Below, one piece after another: positions 7,152-9,962 of a stretch of DNA of 9,962 bases. The position numbers and the translations under genes were made by a program. A model generated the notes under the pieces. The model did no database searches. It worked only from the letters and a program-made list of their open reading frames with translations, and was not told the DNA's origin. Position 1 is the first letter of the stretch. The number at the start of each line of letters is the position of its first letter. The stretch comes from Candidatus Latescibacterota bacterium (GTDB lineage: Bacteria > Latescibacterota > UBA2968 > GCA-2709665), in assembly GCA_012271065.1 (NCBI GenBank), contig JAAXHE010000018.1, positions 1 to 9,962 on the forward strand, written 5' to 3'.

Positions 7152-8519
7152 ATGAGAATTCCCAATTGCACCGAGGAACACGACGGGCGGGGCGGCCAGG
7201 CGTCCGATCTTACGCGAAGGTCGATGCTCCGTCGAGGTTTACTCGGGCTGCTGGCGTTATCCTGGGGAGGTTGGCAGGACGCTGGAGCCCAGGACGGTGG
7301 TTCAGGCAGGGTTTCACCAGATGATTCGGGCAATGGCGAAGGTTTTGAAGGCGTTTATGACGGCAAGATCGTCCTGGGTATGTCCGCCGCGTTTTCCGGG
7401 CCCTCCCGGGGGCTCGGCAGCGAACTCTATAGAGGAGCCAAATCCTACTTCAACCATGTTAATAACAATGGCGGCGTTGGCGGCCGCCAGATAGACTTCA
7501 AGTTGTATGACGACGGGTACCAGCCGGACCCGTGTGTAAAGAACACGATGAGACTTATGATCGAGGATCGTGTCTTCCTGCTTTTCGGCTACGTTGGCAC
7601 GCCCACCGTTACTCGTGCGCTTCCCCTGCTGAAAAAATTCCAGGACCAGCGGGTCTATCTGTTTTTTCCGTTTACCGGCGCCCAGCCGCAGAGGGAGCCG
7701 CCCTATGGGGATTTCGCGTTCAACCTCCGGGCGTCCTATCGCCAGGAGACCGCCGGCCTTGTGAACAACTTCGTTCGGACCCGCAGAAAGCGGATCGCCG
7801 TGTTCTACCAGGCCGACGCGTACGGACGCAGCGGATGGGCGGGTGTGAGGGCGGCAATCGAGGTGCACGGCGGACAAATCGCCGGCGAGGCGACCTACCG
7901 GCGGGGTCAAAGGTTCACCGGAAGCATGAGGCGGCAGGTTGAAATCTTGAAGAAGGCTTCTCCGGACGCCGTCATCTGCATCGGATCATACGCCGCATGC
8001 GCAGCCTTCGCCCGCGACGCGATCGACCTGGGCCTGAAGGTGCCGATCGCCAATCTCTCGTTTGTTGGCAGCGAGAATCTGCTGCATCTGCTCAGTGAGG
8101 GTCGGGATGACGCGGAGACTTATACGAAGTACCTCGTCAACTCCCAGGTCGTGCCCAGCTATGAAGACACGTCCATTCCTGCCGTGAGAGAGTACCGGGA
8201 GTTGATGGCGCGCTACAATCCGGCCGTTCCCGAGGAACTCGTCAAAGAGCCCTACAGTCCGTTCGAGCAGAGCTTTGTCAGCCTGGAGGGTTTTCTCGAC
8301 GCAAAGCTGATGACCGAGATACTCAGGCGCCTGGGAGACAATCCCAACAGGGCCGGGCTGGAGGACGCGGTCTTCTCGGTCCGGAATTTCGACCTTGGCA
8401 TCGGGGAGAAAGTCTCATTCGGACCCGACCGTCGACAGGGACTGCAAACCGTTTACTATACCGTCGTTCAGGACGGCCGCTTCGTCACTCTGAACGACTG
8501 GGAAAGCTGGCTTTCGTAA
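7152..8519 (+). CDS. LivJ-type periplasmic substrate-binding protein, Tat leader
   Basis: A 455-residue solute-binding protein of the Peripla_BP_6 (branched-chain amino acid/amide/urea-type) class. ATG 7152 is preferred over the in-frame TTG at 7137 because GAGGAG (7142-7147) lies 4 nt before it and inside the longer reading. The leader carries a twin-arginine motif, T-R-R-S-M-L-R at residues 21-27, followed by a hydrophobic run and a likely AGA|Q cleavage after residue 46. The mature part opens with IVLGMSAAFSGPSRGLG (73-89), followed by the N.NGGVGGRQI.....DDGYQPD segment typical of lobe I. No permease or ATPase genes accompany it. The next gene begins 1 nt after its stop, which strongly suggests coupled expression with a HAMP-type receptor and, 12 nt further on, an MFS carrier. 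The ligand is unknown; amides, amino acids or small carboxylates are possible. Confidence 0.85.
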   Translation: MRIPNCTEEHDGRGGQASDLTRRSMLRRGLLGLLALSWGGWQDAGAQDGGSGRVSPDDSGNGEGFEGVYDGKIVLGMSAAFSGPSRGLGSELYRGAKSYFNHVNNNGGVGGRQIDFKLYDDGYQPDPCVKNTMRLMIEDRVFLLFGYVGTPTVTRALPLLKKFQDQRVYLFFPFTGAQPQREPPYGDFAFNLRASYRQETAGLVNNFVRTRRKRIAVFYQADAYGRSGWAGVRAAIEVHGGQIAGEATYRRGQRFTGSMRRQVEILKKASPDAVICIGSYAACAAFARDAIDLGLKVPIANLSFVGSENLLHLLSEGRDDAETYTKYLVNSQVVPSYEDTSIPAVREYRELMARYNPAVPEELVKEPYSPFEQSFVSLEGFLDAKLMTEILRRLGDNPNRAGLEDAVFSVRNFDLGIGEKVSFGPDRRQGLQTVYYTVVQDGRFVTLNDWESWLS

Positions 8520-8520
8520 T

Positions 8521-9264
8521 ATGAAAATACAAAAGCTGTTTCAGAAGACCCGATTCGGCATCTTTGCGCTTTTCGGGCTGATCGTACTGTCGACGTCATT
8601 CCTGTGCATCTACACGGTAGACACGCAGTTGTCGGCCGAGTACGCGTCCAACAGCAAGGACATCGCGAAGACCATCGCCAACGCCAGTGTGGACATCCTC
8701 CTGAACCGGAATCTTGCAACGCTGCAGTCGATGATCGACCAGTTCGTCGAGATTCAGGGGATACGCTACATTTATATAACCAGCGAGAAGGGCGAATACC
8801 TGGCGCATACCTTCGTTCCGGGCATCCCCGAGGAGATTCTGGCGAGCGATCCGTCCAACACCGAACCTGTTGAACGAAACATACCGGGTCTGGGCGATTT
8901 CCTGGAGGTGGGCAGCCCGATCCTGGCCGGAGTGGCCGGCACGGTTCACGTCGGTATGGACCTGGACATCGTCGCACTCAAGATTCAACGCGCGATCGGC
9001 CAGCAGGTCATTCTCATCAGTATCTTTCTCGTTGTGGGCGTGCTGGCTTCGATCTGGCTGGTCAACCTGGCCGCAAAACCGCTGGGAGGGCTTCTCTCCT
9101 ACGCGGTGGACCTGGCCGACGATCGAAAGCGGGATAAGAAGGAGGACGACGAACTGCTCGCCCGCGATGATGAAGTAGGCGACCTCGCCCGGTTGTTCCG
9201 GCACATATCGGGGAATTCGCCTGGCGTTGGGGGACCGGAAGGGTCGGCGGAAAGGCCAGGTTAA
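8521..9264 (+). CDS. Cache-like/HAMP membrane receptor without output domain
   Basis: A 247-residue inner-membrane protein with receptor architecture. The segments in order are: a short basic cytoplasmic start, a first membrane helix (about 13-33), a periplasmic domain (34-158) with Cache-like features (IRYIYITSEKGEYL at 81-94 and the closing GTVHVGMDLDI at 140-150), a second membrane helix (160-184), and a HAMP domain (184-231) with its KPL start and DEVGDLARLF second helix (217-226). After HAMP only about 17 Gly/Pro-rich residues remain before the stop. There is no kinase, methyl-accepting or cyclase domain, and none continues in the other two forward frames. It starts 1 nt after the binding-protein stop with no strong Shine-Dalgarno, so translational coupling is likely. 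In known systems a binding protein can present ligand to such a receptor (TorT-TorS, LuxP-LuxQ). A signalling adaptor or carrier partner is a plausible role here but unproven. Confidence 0.8.
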   Translation: MKIQKLFQKTRFGIFALFGLIVLSTSFLCIYTVDTQLSAEYASNSKDIAKTIANASVDILLNRNLATLQSMIDQFVEIQGIRYIYITSEKGEYLAHTFVPGIPEEILASDPSNTEPVERNIPGLGDFLEVGSPILAGVAGTVHVGMDLDIVALKIQRAIGQQVILISIFLVVGVLASIWLVNLAAKPLGGLLSYAVDLADDRKRDKKEDDELLARDDEVGDLARLFRHISGNSPGVGGPEGSAERPG

Positions 9265-9276
9265 TCGGAGGACGCG

Positions 9277-9962
9277 GTGTTGCGTATTCCAAGAAGCGTT
9301 ATCGCACTCTTTTGCACCGTTCTGCAGGTATGCTTCGGCACGGTCTACGCCTGGAGTTTCTTCCAGACGATCCTGGTTCGTCAGGGCGGCTGGACCCATA
9401 CCGAAACCGCGTGGGCCTTCAGTATCGCGATCTTTACGCTGGGAGTCTCCGCGGCCTGGGCGGGCAATATGCTCTCGCGATTGGGCCCAAGATTCCTGGC
9501 GGTAACCGGCAGCATCCTGTTTTCCGGCGGTTACCTGGTCTCGGGCGCGGCATTGCAACTGGACTCTATCTGGCTGTTCTACCTGGGTTACGGCGTGATA
9601 AGCGGCGCGGGAATCGGATTGGGGTACGTCACGCCCGTTGCCACGGTAGCGAAGTGGTTCCCGGACCGCAAGGGACTGGCCACCGGTATCGTCGTCATGG
9701 GCTTCGGCGTCGGCGCCTTCCTTCTGAGCAAGGGGCTGGCGCCGTTTTTGATCGTGACCACGTCGGGCACGCTTCCGCTTGTCTTCATCTGGCTTGGGGT
9801 CATTTTCGGCGTCATTCTGCTCCCGTGCAGCCTGGCCCTCAGCGATCCGCCTGCGTCCGCTGCTCCCGCGGGCGGTACCGCCGATGATGCGTTTGACTAC
9901 GGGGAGCCTGACTCCGCCGTAACGTACCTCAAGACGACCCAGTTCGTCATCATGTGGATCGT
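9277..9962 (+). CDS. OFA-family MFS transporter, 3' end outside window
   Basis: The first 228 residues of a major-facilitator carrier of the oxalate/formate antiporter (OFA) family, which moves small mono- or dicarboxylates across the inner membrane. GGAGG (9267-9271) precedes GTG 9277 by 5 nt; TTG 9280 is a possible alternative. Family signs are GTVYAWSFF in the first helix (21-29), a degenerate loop-2 motif GNMLSRLGPR (63-72, with the usual Asp missing), GAGIGLGYVTPVATVAKWFPDRKGLATG (110-137) and FGVGAF (143-148). About six membrane helices are visible, then a polar linker (190-220) begins the central cytoplasmic loop, where the sequence is cut off. Full-length relatives have about 400-450 residues and 12 helices. 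It lies 12 nt after the HAMP protein and surely belongs to the same operon. Confidence 0.85.
   Translation, partial: MLRIPRSVIALFCTVLQVCFGTVYAWSFFQTILVRQGGWTHTETAWAFSIAIFTLGVSAAWAGNMLSRLGPRFLAVTGSILFSGGYLVSGAALQLDSIWLFYLGYGVISGAGIGLGYVTPVATVAKWFPDRKGLATGIVVMGFGVGAFLLSKGLAPFLIVTTSGTLPLVFIWLGVIFGVILLPCSLALSDPPASAAPAGGTADDAFDYGEPDSAVTYLKTTQFVIMWI

Noticed and set aside
9227..9505. Possible frameshift joining the HAMP protein to a longer product
   Set aside because: The alternative frames past HAMP give Arg-rich sequence with no coiled coil or kinase motif, and they overlap the clearly coded start of the MFS gene.
8596..9558. 320-codon open frame on the minus strand across the receptor and MFS genes
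   Set aside because: It crosses the boundary of two well-supported plus-strand genes and shows no domain-like sequence.
1..9962. CRISPR arrays, tRNA/rRNA genes, insertion sequences
   Set aside because: I saw no regularly spaced repeats, no cloverleaf-like sequence and no transposase motifs or terminal inverted repeats.

Overview
The window holds a protein-coding stretch of about 10 kb from a Gram-negative bacterium, with every supported gene on the + strand. An outer-membrane barrel porin, a periplasmic solute-binding protein with a Tat-type leader and standard Shine-Dalgarno sites show that the organism has two membranes. The combination of a TPR/GWxTD protein, a GH32-like propeller of a type I associate with uncultured planctomycete, Latescibacterota or Poribacteria-like genomes, and a BNR/Asp-box sialidase-like protein suggests an uncultured lineage of that kind. 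That placement is only an inference. No RNA genes, CRISPR array, transposase or prophage genes are visible.

Layout. (1) 127-2361: exported TPR plus GWxTD-domain protein, preceded by a small leader hairpin. (2) 2362-2685: AT-richer spacer carrying a doubtful small membrane ORF. (3) 2686-4068: five-bladed-propeller, GH32-like protein whose conserved N-terminus extends upstream of its first ATG into a segment with no ordinary start codon. An ATC sits exactly where the start should be, behind a GGAGG. (4) 4163-5443: Asp-box sialidase-like protein with five clear Asp boxes and no signal peptide. (5) 5432-5618: weak terminator followed by a near-consensus sigma70-type promoter. (6) 5619-5852: YtxH-like small membrane protein. 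(7) 5952-7073: DcaP/Porin_O-like porin with an embedded calcium-loop motif. (8) 7152-8519, 8521-9264 and 9277-end: a tight run of LivJ-type substrate-binding protein, Cache-like/HAMP membrane receptor without an output domain, and an OFA-family MFS transporter cut by the window end.

How they may work together. The two propeller proteins (3 and 4) look like a small carbohydrate-processing pair. From the promoter at 5534 onward the genes look like one transcription unit that places a porin in the outer membrane, a binding protein in the periplasm, and a receptor-like protein plus a secondary transporter in the inner membrane. No ABC permease or ATPase gene is present in the window. The binding protein may therefore serve the receptor and/or the MFS carrier rather than a classical ABC importer. 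This is the most interesting hypothesis here, and it is inference from gene order.
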